DNA of 64,000 nucleotides from Saccharopolyspora sp. NFXS83 (GCF_026241095.1 NZ_JAPFGB010000035.1:1-64000), one strand, 5' to 3'; numbered from the stretch's first letter, positions 1 through 8,159 are shown. Numbers and translations: made by a program. The notes: generated by a model from the sequence alone, not told the origin.

Positions 1-636
1 CGCCCCGAGCCGGTCCGCCGCGGCGCGGCAGGAGGCCACGCCGGGCTCGTCGTCGTCCAGCGAGCTCAGGTGCACCTGCAGGTACGCCTGCCGCAAGCCC
101 TCGCGGGCCCGGTAGGCGAGCGCGGACACCCCGTTCGGCGTGAGCCCGAGCAGCGGGCCGACCTGGGCGGGCGTCTCGCCTTCGACCTCGATGTGCCACA
201 GGACCGTCTTCCAGCGCTCCGGCAGCCGTGCGAAGGCGCGCGCGGCCATCGACCGCTCCAGCCCGTCGAGCGCGGTGTCGGTGAACGGCACGCTCACCTC
301 GGCGCCGGAGACCTCGGTGACGTCCTCGGCCAGCTGCACCTTGCGTTCCCGCCGGGTGCGGTCGTAGGCGACGTGGCGCAGCGCGGTCAGCAGGTAGGCG
401 CGGAACGCGGTGGTCGGGCCGCGCCCGCCGCGCAACGTGGACAGCACCTTCGCGAACGCCTCGGACACCAGGTCGTCGGCCTCGGCCTGCGATCTCGCGA
501 CCTGCCTGGCCATGTTGTGCGCGGAGGCGACGTGGCGTTCGTAGAGCGTCCCGTAGGCCTCCGTCGAACCGTGCCGGACGGCTTCGATCAGCTCGCCGTC
601 GCTGGGACCCTGCGCTTCGGCCGGGGCTGTGGCCAC
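1..636 (-). CDS. ECF-type sigma-70 factor, 3' end beyond the window
   Basis: RNA polymerase sigma factor that would direct transcription of a stress or envelope regulon. The reading frame is open from the GTG at 636 to the window edge (212 codons). Region 2 is visible near the N-terminus (ARSQAEADDLVSEAFAKVL, then TTAFRAYLLTALRHVAYD) and region 4 later (LPERWKTVLWHIEVEGETPAQVG followed by LTPNGVSALAYRAREGLRQ). After region 4 the frame runs on with SCRAAADRLGA, which looks like the start of the zinc-finger-type extension found on some actinobacterial ECF factors. An AGGAAGG ribosome site lies about 7 bases before the GTG. The target regulon cannot be told from the sequence. Confidence 0.85.
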   Translation of the reverse strand, partial: MATAPAEAQGPSDGELIEAVRHGSTEAYGTLYERHVASAHNMARQVARSQAEADDLVSEAFAKVLSTLRGGRGPTTAFRAYLLTALRHVAYDRTRRERKVQLAEDVTEVSGAEVSVPFTDTALDGLERSMAARAFARLPERWKTVLWHIEVEGETPAQVGPLLGLTPNGVSALAYRAREGLRQAYLQVHLSSLDDDEPGVASCRAAADRLGA

Positions 637-1012
637 GCCGCACCTTCCTTTGTGTGGTCCGCTGTCCGGGATTGCCATCGTTCGGGGTTTCTGTCGCTGT
701 TCGGCTCCGCGGGCCAGGAGAACCCGGTGCGCAGCCTCGGTCGGGGCGCAGGCGGGACTCCGGCCGGCACGTCGGTCCCCTCGCCGGGGCAGGCCGTCTC
801 GTGATCGCGCGGTCCGGCGACCGGCCCTGTCCGGACACCGCCGATCGGAGCAGATCGGCTTTATCGAACCATTCGCGCCACCGGCCGTCGATCCGCCAAC
901 GTGATGCGAATCAGCGCCGCGACCATTGTGATCGACGCCTCCGGGAGCCGTGCACGCAGTGTTCCGTCATGACCGAACGCGCAGGTCGTCTCCCCGGTGA
1001 AAGGGGGTCAGG
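637..1012. other. Intergenic region between divergent genes
   Basis: 376 bases separating the divergent sigma factor and the GGDEF-like gene. It must hold both promoters. I see ribosome sites at each end but no convincing -35/-10 pair, repeat or RNA gene. Confidence 0.5.
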
Positions 1013-1813
1013 ATGAGCAATTGGATTCAGGGCTGCAACGGGGTCGATCGGGCGTTGCGGATGCGCTGGCGCACGGCGAGCCTCGCCGCGGGCTGGCCGT
1101 TCCCGAGCGACTGGGGTGTGCGGGCGGTGGACGCGGTGTGCCGGGCCGTGGCGCTGGGCGAGGACTTGACCGAGCCGCTGGGCAGGCTCGGAGCAGCGCG
1201 CGCGGAGGCGGGTGTCGGGCTGGCTGAGGCGCTGCTGGACGTGGCGGCGCTGCACGCGGTGAGCATCGACGACGGCACGGACGGCCTGGTCTCGCCCGAT
1301 CAGGACGCGGTGCCCGCCTGGTTGCTGCGCCCGGTGGCGCTCGGCTGGGCCGACGTGCAGGCCGAGTACACCGTGGGACGCGAGGTGCAGGACCCGCTGA
1401 CGGGCCTGACCACGGCGTCCTACCTGCGCACCCGGTTGCACGAGGTGTACCGGGGAGCGTTCGCGGCGGGCAGGTCCGTCGACACCGACCACGTGCTGAT
1501 CACGGTGTCGCTGGACATCTCCCCGGAAACGGGCGGCTACCCGCTGATGATGGCGATGGTGCTGGCCGCGGACGTGCTCCGGGAGGTGTTCGACTCGGGC
1601 GAGACCGTGTCGCTGCTGCGCTCCGGCACGGCCGCCGTCCTGGCCCCCCGCGAGCCGTGCCTGCGGGCCCGCTGCGACCGGGTCCGGGTGCTGGTGCACC
1701 GCCGGATAGCCGCCGACCCGGCCCTGCACCCGGTGGGCCCCGTCCGAGTCCGCCAAGAACCACTTCCGACGGATCACCCCACGGCCTGCGCCATGCTCGG
1801 CACCCTCGACTGA
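1013..1813 (+). CDS. Degenerate GGDEF-like protein
   Basis: 266-residue cytoplasmic protein of unknown function. Residues 127-132 read DPLTGL, the start signature of GGDEF diguanylate cyclase domains, and are followed by a helix (YLRTRL) as in that family. No GGDEF/GGEEF active-site motif is present further on, so it is probably not a cyclase. The preceding 125 residues form a helical region without recognisable motif. The ATG has a GGGGGTCAGG sequence just upstream. It is followed by an intergenic repeat element, so it is probably transcribed alone. It could be a nucleotide-sensing or signalling relic; the domain match is modest. Confidence 0.6.
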   Translation: MSNWIQGCNGVDRALRMRWRTASLAAGWPFPSDWGVRAVDAVCRAVALGEDLTEPLGRLGAARAEAGVGLAEALLDVAALHAVSIDDGTDGLVSPDQDAVPAWLLRPVALGWADVQAEYTVGREVQDPLTGLTTASYLRTRLHEVYRGAFAAGRSVDTDHVLITVSLDISPETGGYPLMMAMVLAADVLREVFDSGETVSLLRSGTAAVLAPREPCLRARCDRVRVLVHRRIAADPALHPVGPVRVRQEPLPTDHPTACAMLGTLD

Positions 1814-1830
1814 CACGAGAACCGGCCGAA

Positions 1831-2024
1831 GGCCCGGGCCTTGCGGCGAAGCCGTGCTTTGCGGCGAAGCCGTGCCTGGATGCGCGAAGCGCACGGCCCA
1901 CGTCGAAAAGCTGGTCACCCGCGGGTTCTCAGCGTTTCTCTCGCGAGGACAGCGATGTCGTGTGCGGCGGAGCCGCTCGCGAGATTGATCCCGCAGCGAG
2001 AGGAACGCTGAGGTTCCGCCACCC
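1831..2024 (-). repeat. Intergenic hairpin element, copy 1
   Basis: Copy in inverted orientation relative to copies 2-5. Arms CTCAGCGTTTCTCTCGC (1928-1944) and GCGAGAGGAACGCTGAG (1996-2012) pair over 17 bases with one wobble and enclose a 51-base loop. It ends with the shared edge CTGAGGTTCCGCCAC. The other half carries tandem short hairpins of the GGCGAAGCC type (1843-1900). It lies between a gene end at 1813 and purK. Confidence 0.8.
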
Positions 2025-2072
2025 GACCACCAACGCAGAATGACCGGGGCCACGAAGTAGGATCCCCTGCTC

Positions 2073-3257
2073 GTGGACCATCGCACTCGTACTCCCGTCG
2101 TCGGCATGATCGGTGGTGGGCAGCTCGCGCGGATGACCCACCAGGCCGCCATCCCCCTGGGCCAGTCCTTGAAGGTGCTGGCCGTCTCCCCGGAGGACCC
2201 GGCGGCGCTGGTCGCGCCGGACGTTCAGCTCGGTGCGCACACCGACCTGGACGCGCTGCGCACCTTCGCGCAGGGTTGCGACGCCGTCACCTTCGACCAC
2301 GAGCACGTGCCGGGCGAGCACCTGCGCGAGCTCGTCGCCGCCGGTGTCGCCGTGCATCCCGGGCCGGACGCGTTGCTGCACGCGCAGGACAAGCTGGTGA
2401 TGCGTCGCAAGCTCGCCGAGCTGGGCCTGCCGGTGCCGCCGTTCGCCGAGGTCACCGAGGTCGCGCAGGTGCTGGAGTTCGGCGCCGAGCACGGCTGGCC
2501 GTGCGTGCTCAAGACCGCCCGCGGCGGCTACGACGGGCGCGGCGTGTGGACGTTGAACACCCCGCAGAGCGCGGAGCGCGTCGTCGGCGAGCTCTTGGAG
2601 GGCGGTGCTCCGCTGCTGGTCGAGCAGCGGGTGCCGCTGCGCCGGGAACTGGCGGCGCTGGTGGCGCGGTCCCCGTTCGGGCAAGGCGCGGCGTGGCCGC
2701 TGGTGGAAACGGTGCAGTCGGACGGGATCTGCGTGCAGGTCCTCGCGCCCGCCCCCGACTCGTCCGAGCAGTTGCGCAACGAGGCCCAGGACATGGCGCT
2801 GCACATCGCCGACGCCCTGGGCGTCGTCGGGGTGCTCGCCGTGGAGCTGTTCGAGACCGACGACGGGCTCGTCATCAACGAGCTGGCGATGCGCCCGCAC
2901 AACTCGGGGCACTTCAGCATCGAAGGCGCTCGGACCTCGCAGTTCGAGCAGCACCTGCGCGCCGTGCTGGACTACCCGCTGGGCAGCACCGCGCTGACCG
3001 CTCCGGCCGTGGTGATGGCGAACGTCCTGGGCGCTCCGACCGAGCCGAAGATGGGCGTGGACGAGCGGATGCACCACCTGTTCGCACGGTTCCCGCACGC
3101 GAAGGTCCACCTGTACGGCAAGGCCGAACGCCCCGGCCGCAAGGTCGGGCACGTGACCGTCCTCGGCGACGAGATGGCCTCGACCCGCCGGGAGGCGGAC
3201 CTCGCCGCCCACTTCCTCTCCCACGGCGAGTGGGCAGACGGGCACCCGGTGCACTGA
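2073..3257 (+). CDS. purK: 5-(carboxyamino)imidazole ribonucleotide synthase
   Basis: ATP-grasp enzyme of purine synthesis that makes N5-CAIR from AIR, bicarbonate and ATP in the cytoplasm. The 394-residue protein has the N-terminal dinucleotide-like start IGGGQLARM, the ATP-grasp core with LKTARGGYDGRG, and the metal/phosphate region VELFETDDGLVINELAMRPHNSGH, all typical of PurK. It starts with GTG at 2073. purE follows 412 bases later on the same strand, split from it by a repeat element instead of being directly coupled as in many genomes. Confidence 0.96.
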   Translation: MDHRTRTPVVGMIGGGQLARMTHQAAIPLGQSLKVLAVSPEDPAALVAPDVQLGAHTDLDALRTFAQGCDAVTFDHEHVPGEHLRELVAAGVAVHPGPDALLHAQDKLVMRRKLAELGLPVPPFAEVTEVAQVLEFGAEHGWPCVLKTARGGYDGRGVWTLNTPQSAERVVGELLEGGAPLLVEQRVPLRRELAALVARSPFGQGAAWPLVETVQSDGICVQVLAPAPDSSEQLRNEAQDMALHIADALGVVGVLAVELFETDDGLVINELAMRPHNSGHFSIEGARTSQFEQHLRAVLDYPLGSTALTAPAVVMANVLGAPTEPKMGVDERMHHLFARFPHAKVHLYGKAERPGRKVGHVTVLGDEMASTRREADLAAHFLSHGEWADGHPVH

Positions 3258-3292
3258 CGTCGGTTTCTCGGGCTCGTTTTGCTCGGGTGGTT

Positions 3293-3506
3293 GGGTGGCG
3301 GAACCTCAGCGGCTTCCTCGCTGCGGGATCTTTTTCCCGAGTGGCTCCGCCACGAGGGAAAAAGCTGTCCTCGCGAGGAAGCCGCTGAGAACCCGCGGGT
3401 GAGCGGCTTTTCGACGTGGGCTAAAGCGCTTCGCGCTTTACAGGCACGGCCTTCGGCCGCAAGGCAGGCTTCGCTTCGCTCGCCCACTGCACGGCTTCGC
3501 CGCTGA
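3293..3506 (+). repeat. Intergenic hairpin element, copy 2
   Basis: Fills most of the purK-purE gap. The perfect 17-base arms CTCAGCGGCTTCCTCGC (3305-3321) and GCGAGGAAGCCGCTGAG (3373-3389) enclose 51 bases. Left edge is GGGTGGCGGAACCTCAG. Downstream are several short stem-loops with TTCG loops (GCGCTTCGCGC, GGCCTTCGGCC, GGCTTCGCC) between 3424 and 3506. Confidence 0.85.
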
Positions 3507-3669
3507 AGGTGCTGGGATCGGGTTCAGGCCGGGGTTCGGGTGCCTTCGGGGCTGCTGGTGAGATGGGCGGGTGGGGCGCGCACGTGCGGCGCCGAGACGA
3601 TCAAGGGGGAAGGCGGGGTCGGCCGGTGCGGCGAAGGCTCCGCTTCCCGGTGTGGGAGAGGAACCGGAG

Positions 3670-4191
3670 ATGACGCAGCAGCGGCCACTGGTCGGCGTGA
3701 TCATGGGCAGTGACTCGGACTGGCCGGTGATGCAGGCGGCGGGGCAGGCCCTCGCTGAGTTCGACGTGCCCTTCGAGGCCGGTGTGTACTCGGCGCACCG
3801 CACACCGCAGCGGATGCTGGACTACGCCCGCGACGCCGCCGACCGCGGCCTGCGGGTGATCATCGCCGGGGCGGGGGGAGCCGCGCACCTGCCGGGCATG
3901 GTCGCCTCCGCGACCGTGCTGCCGGTGATCGGGGTGCCGGTGCCGCTCAAGCACCTCGACGGCATGGACTCGCTGCTGTCGATCGTGCAGATGCCCGCGG
4001 GCGTGCCGGTCGCGACCGTGTCGGTCGGCGGAGCGCGCAACGCGGGGCTGCTCGCGGTCCGCACGCTTGCCGCGGACTCGGGTGAGCTGGGCGTCCGGCT
4101 GCGGGCCGCCATGGCGACCTTCCAGGCGGACCTGGAGGCGATGGTCCACGACAAGCACACGGCTCTTCAGGACCGCGTCGGCGAATCCTGA
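3670..4191 (+). CDS. purE: N5-carboxyaminoimidazole ribonucleotide mutase
   Basis: Converts N5-CAIR to CAIR, the step after PurK. The 173-residue protein shows the class I PurE signatures [11 protein letters not shown] at the N-terminus, the SAHRTP catalytic loop, and [11 protein letters not shown] followed by VIGVPV. I chose the ATG at 3670 because a GAACCGGAG ribosome site precedes it and because the family starts just before the first strand; the frame extends 33 codons further upstream without family similarity. A strong bidirectional hairpin follows the stop codon. Confidence 0.96.
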   Translation: MTQQRPLVGVIMGSDSDWPVMQAAGQALAEFDVPFEAGVYSAHRTPQRMLDYARDAADRGLRVIIAGAGGAAHLPGMVASATVLPVIGVPVPLKHLDGMDSLLSIVQMPAGVPVATVSVGGARNAGLLAVRTLAADSGELGVRLRAAMATFQADLEAMVHDKHTALQDRVGES

Positions 4192-4200
4192 GCACCGCGC

Positions 4201-4234
4201 CCGGTGAGCGCCCGCGGATGCGGGCGCTCACCGG
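4201..4234. terminator. Bidirectional hairpin terminator
   Basis: CCGGTGAGCGCCCGC (4201-4215) pairs perfectly with 4220-4234 around a GGAT loop. It sits between the convergent purE and lasso-operon genes. There is no U-tract, as is common in actinobacteria. Confidence 0.8.
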
Positions 4235-4241
4235 TGATCCG

Positions 4242-4511
4242 TCATTCCTGGCCGGTGGATTCCAGCAGGGTGGCGGTGCGGAGCCGTTCGACGATCGCGG
4301 TCACGTCGTGCCTGGCGACGTGGGCCGGGATGCGGTGCCGGTCGGCGAGCTCGTTGGCGATGCGGTCGGCGTCCTGGCCGATCAGCAGGCCGCGCAGCAC
4401 CTGGGTGCCGGTCCGGTTGAGCCGCCAGCGGCGGCCGGTGCGTTCGTCGAGCAGCACGGTTCCGTCGGTGACGTCGGTGGGGTCGACGTCAGGACGCAGT
4501 CGCAGGTGCAT
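4242..4511 (-). CDS. PqqD-like RiPP leader recognition protein (lasso B1)
   Basis: 89-residue PqqD-fold protein. In lasso peptide pathways this protein (B1) binds the precursor leader and presents it to the processing enzymes. Typical features are the N-terminal DVTDGTVLLDERTGRRWRLN strand pair, the N-x-T-G-x-x-V-L-x-G-L segment and the C-terminal helices with VARHDVTAIVERL. The ATG at 4511 lies inside the end of the cyclase gene (23-base overlap), so the two are translationally coupled. In most actinobacterial lasso operons a B2 transglutaminase-like peptidase follows; here the next thing is a terminator and purE on the other strand. Confidence 0.85.
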   Translation of the reverse strand: MHLRLRPDVDPTDVTDGTVLLDERTGRRWRLNRTGTQVLRGLLIGQDADRIANELADRHRIPAHVARHDVTAIVERLRTATLLESTGQE

Positions 4512-6339
4512 CGGTCCTCCCAGCGGAGCCTCGGGTGACGCCGCGCAACCAGGTCTCGCAGCCCAGCAGGTGCTCCAAGGCGACCAGGGTGCTCGGCCCG
4601 ACGTGCGGCGCCAGCAGGTGCCTGCGCAGCACACCGGTGTCGATGAGGCCGTGCACCGCGAGTTCGGAGTCGGCGAACAGCGCCAGGATCGCGTTGCGGT
4701 TGCGGCGGAAACCGATGTGCACGTCCGCGCCGATCCCCGATTCCGGTGCGCCCGCCTTCGCCGAGCGGTGCAGCACCGCGTCCGGTGCGGTGCCGCGCAC
4801 GGCCTCGGCCAGCAGTGGCTTGTACCGCCAGGGTGACGCCCGTTCGTCGGGGCGTACGGCGATCGCCGCCTCCACCACCCGGTCGTCGTAGTACGGCAGT
4901 TCCAGCCGCACTCCGGATTCCGCGTAGCACCGGGCGAACTGCCGGTAGGCGGGTGCCGCCGTGCGCAGCGCCGCGAGCAGCTGGTGCTGCCCGCGGTGGG
5001 CCGACAGCGGCTCGGCCGCCAGCGCCGCGCCGCGCAACGCCGAACGAGCCGCGGCGACGGTCTCCGCGCTCGCCCACGGAGCCGCGCGCAGCGGTGCCAC
5101 GCCCCAGTCGAGCGCGGGCGGCTGCGTCGCGGGTGGCGGCGCGGTGAGGCGGTCGGCCTGCTCCCGCCACCAGTGCGACACGTCGTGCGCGGCGAACAGC
5201 GCGGACACCGTCGGCAGCAGCGGCCACCGGTGGCGCGTGCGGTAACCGCGCAACTGCCGAATCGTTTTCACCGGCCGGTTCCGCAGCAGCGAATGCAGAT
5301 ATCCGGGTGGCCCGTGGAAAAGTTCGTCGCCACCGAAACCGGCGAGCTGGCGGTGCACGCCGTGTTCGGCCAGGAACTCCCCGCACCGGTGAATTCTGGC
5401 GAGGCCGTGGAAAAGCGGCGACGGCTGCTCCTGGCCCATCGCGGTGCCGGGGTCGTCGAATGCCGACGGCATCTCCCGCGGGTGCAGCACCAGGTGTTCG
5501 GCGGTGGGCAATTGCTCGGCGGATTCGGCGGCGAGCCGGCTGTGCTCGTTTTCGGTGTCGGATTCCCGGCGGTTCAACGTGACCAGTTCCGGATTCCGCT
5601 CGGCGGCGAGGAAGCACAGCGAGGTCGAATCCATTCCGCCGGAGAGGTCCGCGCCGGACCGGCCCTCGGTGCGGTTCCCCACCGCCGCGTCGAGCGCCTC
5701 CCTGGTGATCCGGGCGCCGCGCCGCAGCGGGACGTCCGGTTCCGGTGGGCGCCACCAGCGCACCTGGTGCGCGCGGTCGGCCTCGATCCGCAGGTACGAG
5801 CCGGGCGGCACGGCCCGCACCCCGGACCACGCGGTGCGCTCGTCCAGCGGCGGCCCCACCGGTCCGGCGGCCACCCGCAGCGCCAGCGCGTGCTCGTCGA
5901 TGCCCGTGCCGGCCAGCTCCGCGAGCAGGTCGGCACGGTCACCGGCGATCGGCACGCCGTCGATCCGGGTGTGGAACACCTGCCGCAACCCGGAGATCCC
6001 GCCCTGCACGCGCACGTCACCGCCGACCGAGGCGGCGAGGTGCACGCCGCCCGGCAGCCGGTGCAGCACCGCGTCCAGGTCGGTGATCGAGCGCAGCCCG
6101 CGCACGATGGACGCGAGCCGGGTGGCGTCGATCGGGCAGTGCCCCAGCAGCGCCACCCGGACCGGGCCGAGCGACGCGGGGACCAGGTCCTCGAGGACGA
6201 AATGACCTACCAGCCACGGATTTCCCGAGTCGTGCGCGAGCACGATGCGGCCTTGCGGGGAGAACCGGTCGACCACCTTTTGCAGGCCCGGCACGTCGGG
6301 CAGGGTGATCCACCCTGATTGATGGTGGCGCATGCTCAT
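4489..6339 (-). CDS. Lasso-peptide macrolactam cyclase (asparagine synthetase-like)
   Basis: 616-residue homologue of class B asparagine synthetase that would adenylate a side-chain carboxylate of the core peptide and form the isopeptide ring. The N-terminal third (to about residue 215) is a glutaminase-like fold without catalytic Cys2. The synthetase half has the pyrophosphate loop SGGMDSTS (around residue 240) and FGGDELF, with the C-terminal KAGAPES segment. The ATG at 6339 overlaps the precursor stop codon as ATGA, which fixes the start and implies coupled translation. The frame stays open upstream to 6495, but that part lies over the precursor gene. Confidence 0.88.
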   Translation of the reverse strand: MSMRHHQSGWITLPDVPGLQKVVDRFSPQGRIVLAHDSGNPWLVGHFVLEDLVPASLGPVRVALLGHCPIDATRLASIVRGLRSITDLDAVLHRLPGGVHLAASVGGDVRVQGGISGLRQVFHTRIDGVPIAGDRADLLAELAGTGIDEHALALRVAAGPVGPPLDERTAWSGVRAVPPGSYLRIEADRAHQVRWWRPPEPDVPLRRGARITREALDAAVGNRTEGRSGADLSGGMDSTSLCFLAAERNPELVTLNRRESDTENEHSRLAAESAEQLPTAEHLVLHPREMPSAFDDPGTAMGQEQPSPLFHGLARIHRCGEFLAEHGVHRQLAGFGGDELFHGPPGYLHSLLRNRPVKTIRQLRGYRTRHRWPLLPTVSALFAAHDVSHWWREQADRLTAPPPATQPPALDWGVAPLRAAPWASAETVAAARSALRGAALAAEPLSAHRGQHQLLAALRTAAPAYRQFARCYAESGVRLELPYYDDRVVEAAIAVRPDERASPWRYKPLLAEAVRGTAPDAVLHRSAKAGAPESGIGADVHIGFRRNRNAILALFADSELAVHGLIDTGVLRRHLLAPHVGPSTLVALEHLLGCETWLRGVTRGSAGRTDAPATAS

Positions 6340-6467
6340 TCCATTCTTGGGTCGGTCCGGGTCACCGAGCACGTCGGGAATGAATTCACCGAGGAGCTCT
6401 CGGGTAATTCCACGATTTCCACCAGGGTGGGAGTTTCGTAGTTCTCCGAGGTGAGCTGCTCGTCCAT
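6336..6467 (-). CDS. Lasso-like RiPP precursor peptide
   Basis: 43-residue peptide directly upstream of the cyclase. The leader contains YETPTLVEI at residues 10-18, fitting the Y-x-x-P-x-L element that PqqD-like B1 proteins bind. A GGAGG ribosome site lies 5 bases before the ATG. The C-terminal part (SSSVNSFPTCSVTRTDPRME) is unusual: the later G-x-F element is absent, and the only acidic residues that could close a ring are Asp39 and the final Glu43. Codons are less GC-rich than in neighbours, as is common for precursors. Whether it yields a lasso is uncertain. Confidence 0.7.
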   Translation of the reverse strand: MDEQLTSENYETPTLVEIVELPESSSVNSFPTCSVTRTDPRME

Positions 6468-6487
6468 CAATGCCTCCGCAGCGGTTC

Positions 6488-6509
6488 GTCGGCATGGATT
6501 CATGCCGAC
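6488..6509 (-). promoter_or_regulatory. Perfect hairpin in the lasso operon leader
   Basis: GTCGGCATG (6488-6496) pairs with CATGCCGAC (6501-6509) around four bases, 21 bases before the precursor start codon. It could be an operator or a 5' UTR stem. The 11-mer CGGAGGCATTG, which holds the precursor ribosome site, is repeated near 6540-6550, where it precedes a GTG and a six-codon frame (VPPPAT). Confidence 0.45.
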
Positions 6510-6668
6510 GATCACACTGCTAGGTGGCTGGAGGGGGCACAATGCCTCCGGGTCCAGGATGACCCCATTCGGTGAAATAAGTACTAGTCACGTAACGAAT
6601 GCGCGGGGTGAAATGCGATCCGTATCGGGAGGACCGTCTCGTTCCCGGAGGCCGGGCGGTGTGCGAGC

Positions 6669-7451
6669 TCAGCCCAGCCGGTGCGCCAGGACCGCTTCGT
6701 GGGCGGTGCCGATCGGCCCGCGTTCGTCGAACAGCCGGGCGCGGGTCACGCCGATGCCGGTGGGTTCGACGGTGCGGTCCATCTCCATGCCGAGCCATTC
6801 GCCGGCGGGTTCGCGGTGCAGGTACAGGGTGATGTCGCTGTTGATCCACGGCCCGAACAGGGTGCCGATGGGGCTGCCCGCGCTGATGCAGTCCACCAGG
6901 ATCGCGACCTGGGACAGCGGGCTGGTCCGCTCGCCGGTGAGCAGGGGCAGCGGCATCCGCATCCAGGCTTGGGCGGGGGAGCCGGAGAACTGGTCGCGCA
7001 CCCAGCGGACCTGCACCACGTCGTGCACGCCCCACCGTAGCCCGAGGCCGCCCGGCAGCAGCGAGGTCTCGGCGATGTCGCCGGGCCCGGCGAACGGCGT
7101 GCGTTCGACCTCGGGTTCGCCGTCGGCTTCGCTGCGCCGCAGCACGTGCGCCGTCGCGTGCGTGACCTCGGTGCCGCCTTGGCTGAGAATGATCTCGACG
7201 ATCCGCAGCCGTTTGCCGCTGCGGATGGTGCGGGTGGCCACGGCGATGCCGCTGCGGGGCACGGGCCGGTGCAGGTCGACGGTGAGCCGGGCGACGAACA
7301 GGTCGGGTTCGTCGAGGGTGTGCTCGACCGCGCGGGCGACCAGTCCGGCGATCGGGCCGCCACCGGTGAGCTCGCCCCACGGGTTGCCCGCGGCCTCGGT
7401 GGGCACGAAGCAGTCGCCGTCGCGGAGGAACAAGGTCTCGTCAGCACGCAC
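6669..7451 (-). CDS. Acyl-CoA thioesterase family protein (double hotdog)
   Basis: 260-residue protein of the TesB-like thioesterase group that hydrolyses acyl-CoA thioesters. Two hotdog halves are seen: the first with GGGPIAGLVARAVEH and FVARLTVDLHRPVP, the second with SPLSQVAILVDCISAGSP and INSDITLYLHREPAGEWLGME, where the INSD-LYLHR segment is typical. GTG start at 7451. Divergently transcribed from the DoxX gene. The substrate is unknown, and there is no sign that it belongs to the lasso operon, which begins 201 bases after its stop. Confidence 0.85.
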   Translation of the reverse strand: MRADETLFLRDGDCFVPTEAAGNPWGELTGGGPIAGLVARAVEHTLDEPDLFVARLTVDLHRPVPRSGIAVATRTIRSGKRLRIVEIILSQGGTEVTHATAHVLRRSEADGEPEVERTPFAGPGDIAETSLLPGGLGLRWGVHDVVQVRWVRDQFSGSPAQAWMRMPLPLLTGERTSPLSQVAILVDCISAGSPIGTLFGPWINSDITLYLHREPAGEWLGMEMDRTVEPTGIGVTRARLFDERGPIGTAHEAVLAHRLG

Positions 7452-7577
7452 GCCCCGATGCTACTCATCAGTATCTTACTTTGGGTAGATGCGGCGAGCT
7501 GCGGCGTTCGGGCGACATCGCCCACCGGCGTCCGGGCGAACTTGGGGCGCGGACGGGGTGAACGGCATCTCAACCGC

Positions 7578-7610
7578 TTTTATTTGAAGGTTCATGTATA
7601 TGCTGGAGCG
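7578..7610. promoter_or_regulatory. Possible operator in the DoxX promoter region
   Basis: An AT-rich island contains TTGAAGGTTCA, a small inverted repeat, followed by TGTATATGC. It lies about 35-65 bases before the DoxX start codon in the divergent region 7452-7643. MarR/PadR-type regulators often bind such sites, but no regulator gene is near, so this is a weak call. Confidence 0.25.
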
Positions 7611-7643
7611 TCGATACCCCGAGCGTTTGTGAAAGGTGAGCTG

Positions 7644-8078
7644 ATGCAGCACCGTCTCCGCGACGTCACCGTCCTGCTGGCCAGGTTGGTCGTCGGCGTG
7701 ACCTTCGTCTTGCACGCGTACCAGAAGTTCGTGCTCAACGGCATGTCCGGTGTCGGCGCCGGTTTCGAGCAGATGGGCATCCCGCTGCCCACCGCCGCGG
7801 CCTGGTTCACCGCGCTGGTCGAACTGCTCGGCGGCCTCGCGCTGATCCTCGGCGTGCTGATGCCCGTCGCGGGCGTGCTGCTGGCCGCGGTCATGCTCGG
7901 CGCGCTGGTGACCGCGCACCTCGGCAGCGGATTCTTCTCCACCGACGGCGGATTCGAATACGTGCTGGTGCTCGCCGCGACGAGCCTCGCCCTCGGCTTC
8001 AGCGGGACGAAGTACACGCTGCAGGGCCTGTTCCAGAACCGCGACGCCGCGCAGCGCCAGGAGACCGTCGACGCGTGA
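7644..8078 (+). CDS. DoxX family membrane protein
   Basis: 144-residue integral membrane protein with four hydrophobic segments (about residues 9-29, 48-72, 74-92, 104-120). It starts with the DoxX-typical LLARLVVGVTFVLHAYQK and contains FTALVELLGGLALILGVL. Members of the family associate with quinone or thiol redox reactions and oxidative stress responses. The ATG at 7644 follows GAAAGGTGAG; longer in-frame starts overlap the divergent thioesterase gene and are rejected. Two hairpins follow its stop. Confidence 0.88.
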   Translation: MQHRLRDVTVLLARLVVGVTFVLHAYQKFVLNGMSGVGAGFEQMGIPLPTAAAWFTALVELLGGLALILGVLMPVAGVLLAAVMLGALVTAHLGSGFFSTDGGFEYVLVLAATSLALGFSGTKYTLQGLFQNRDAAQRQETVDA

Positions 8079-8091
8079 TCGAGACCTGCGG

Positions 8092-8159
8092 CGGTCGAGC
8101 CGCGCGGCCGGGCCCGCCGCGGGCAGGCTGCGGCCCGCGGCGGCGGCCCGGCTCGACCG
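8092..8159. terminator. Long hairpin after the DoxX gene
   Basis: CGGTCGAGCCG (8092-8102) pairs with CGGCTCGACCG (8149-8159); the GC-rich interior can also fold. First of two stems in the convergent DoxX/TIGR03089 gap. Confidence 0.55.

Noticed and set aside
6669-7451. Thioesterase as part of the lasso operon
   Set aside because: It ends 201 bases upstream of the precursor, and such thioesterases are not known lasso tailoring enzymes.
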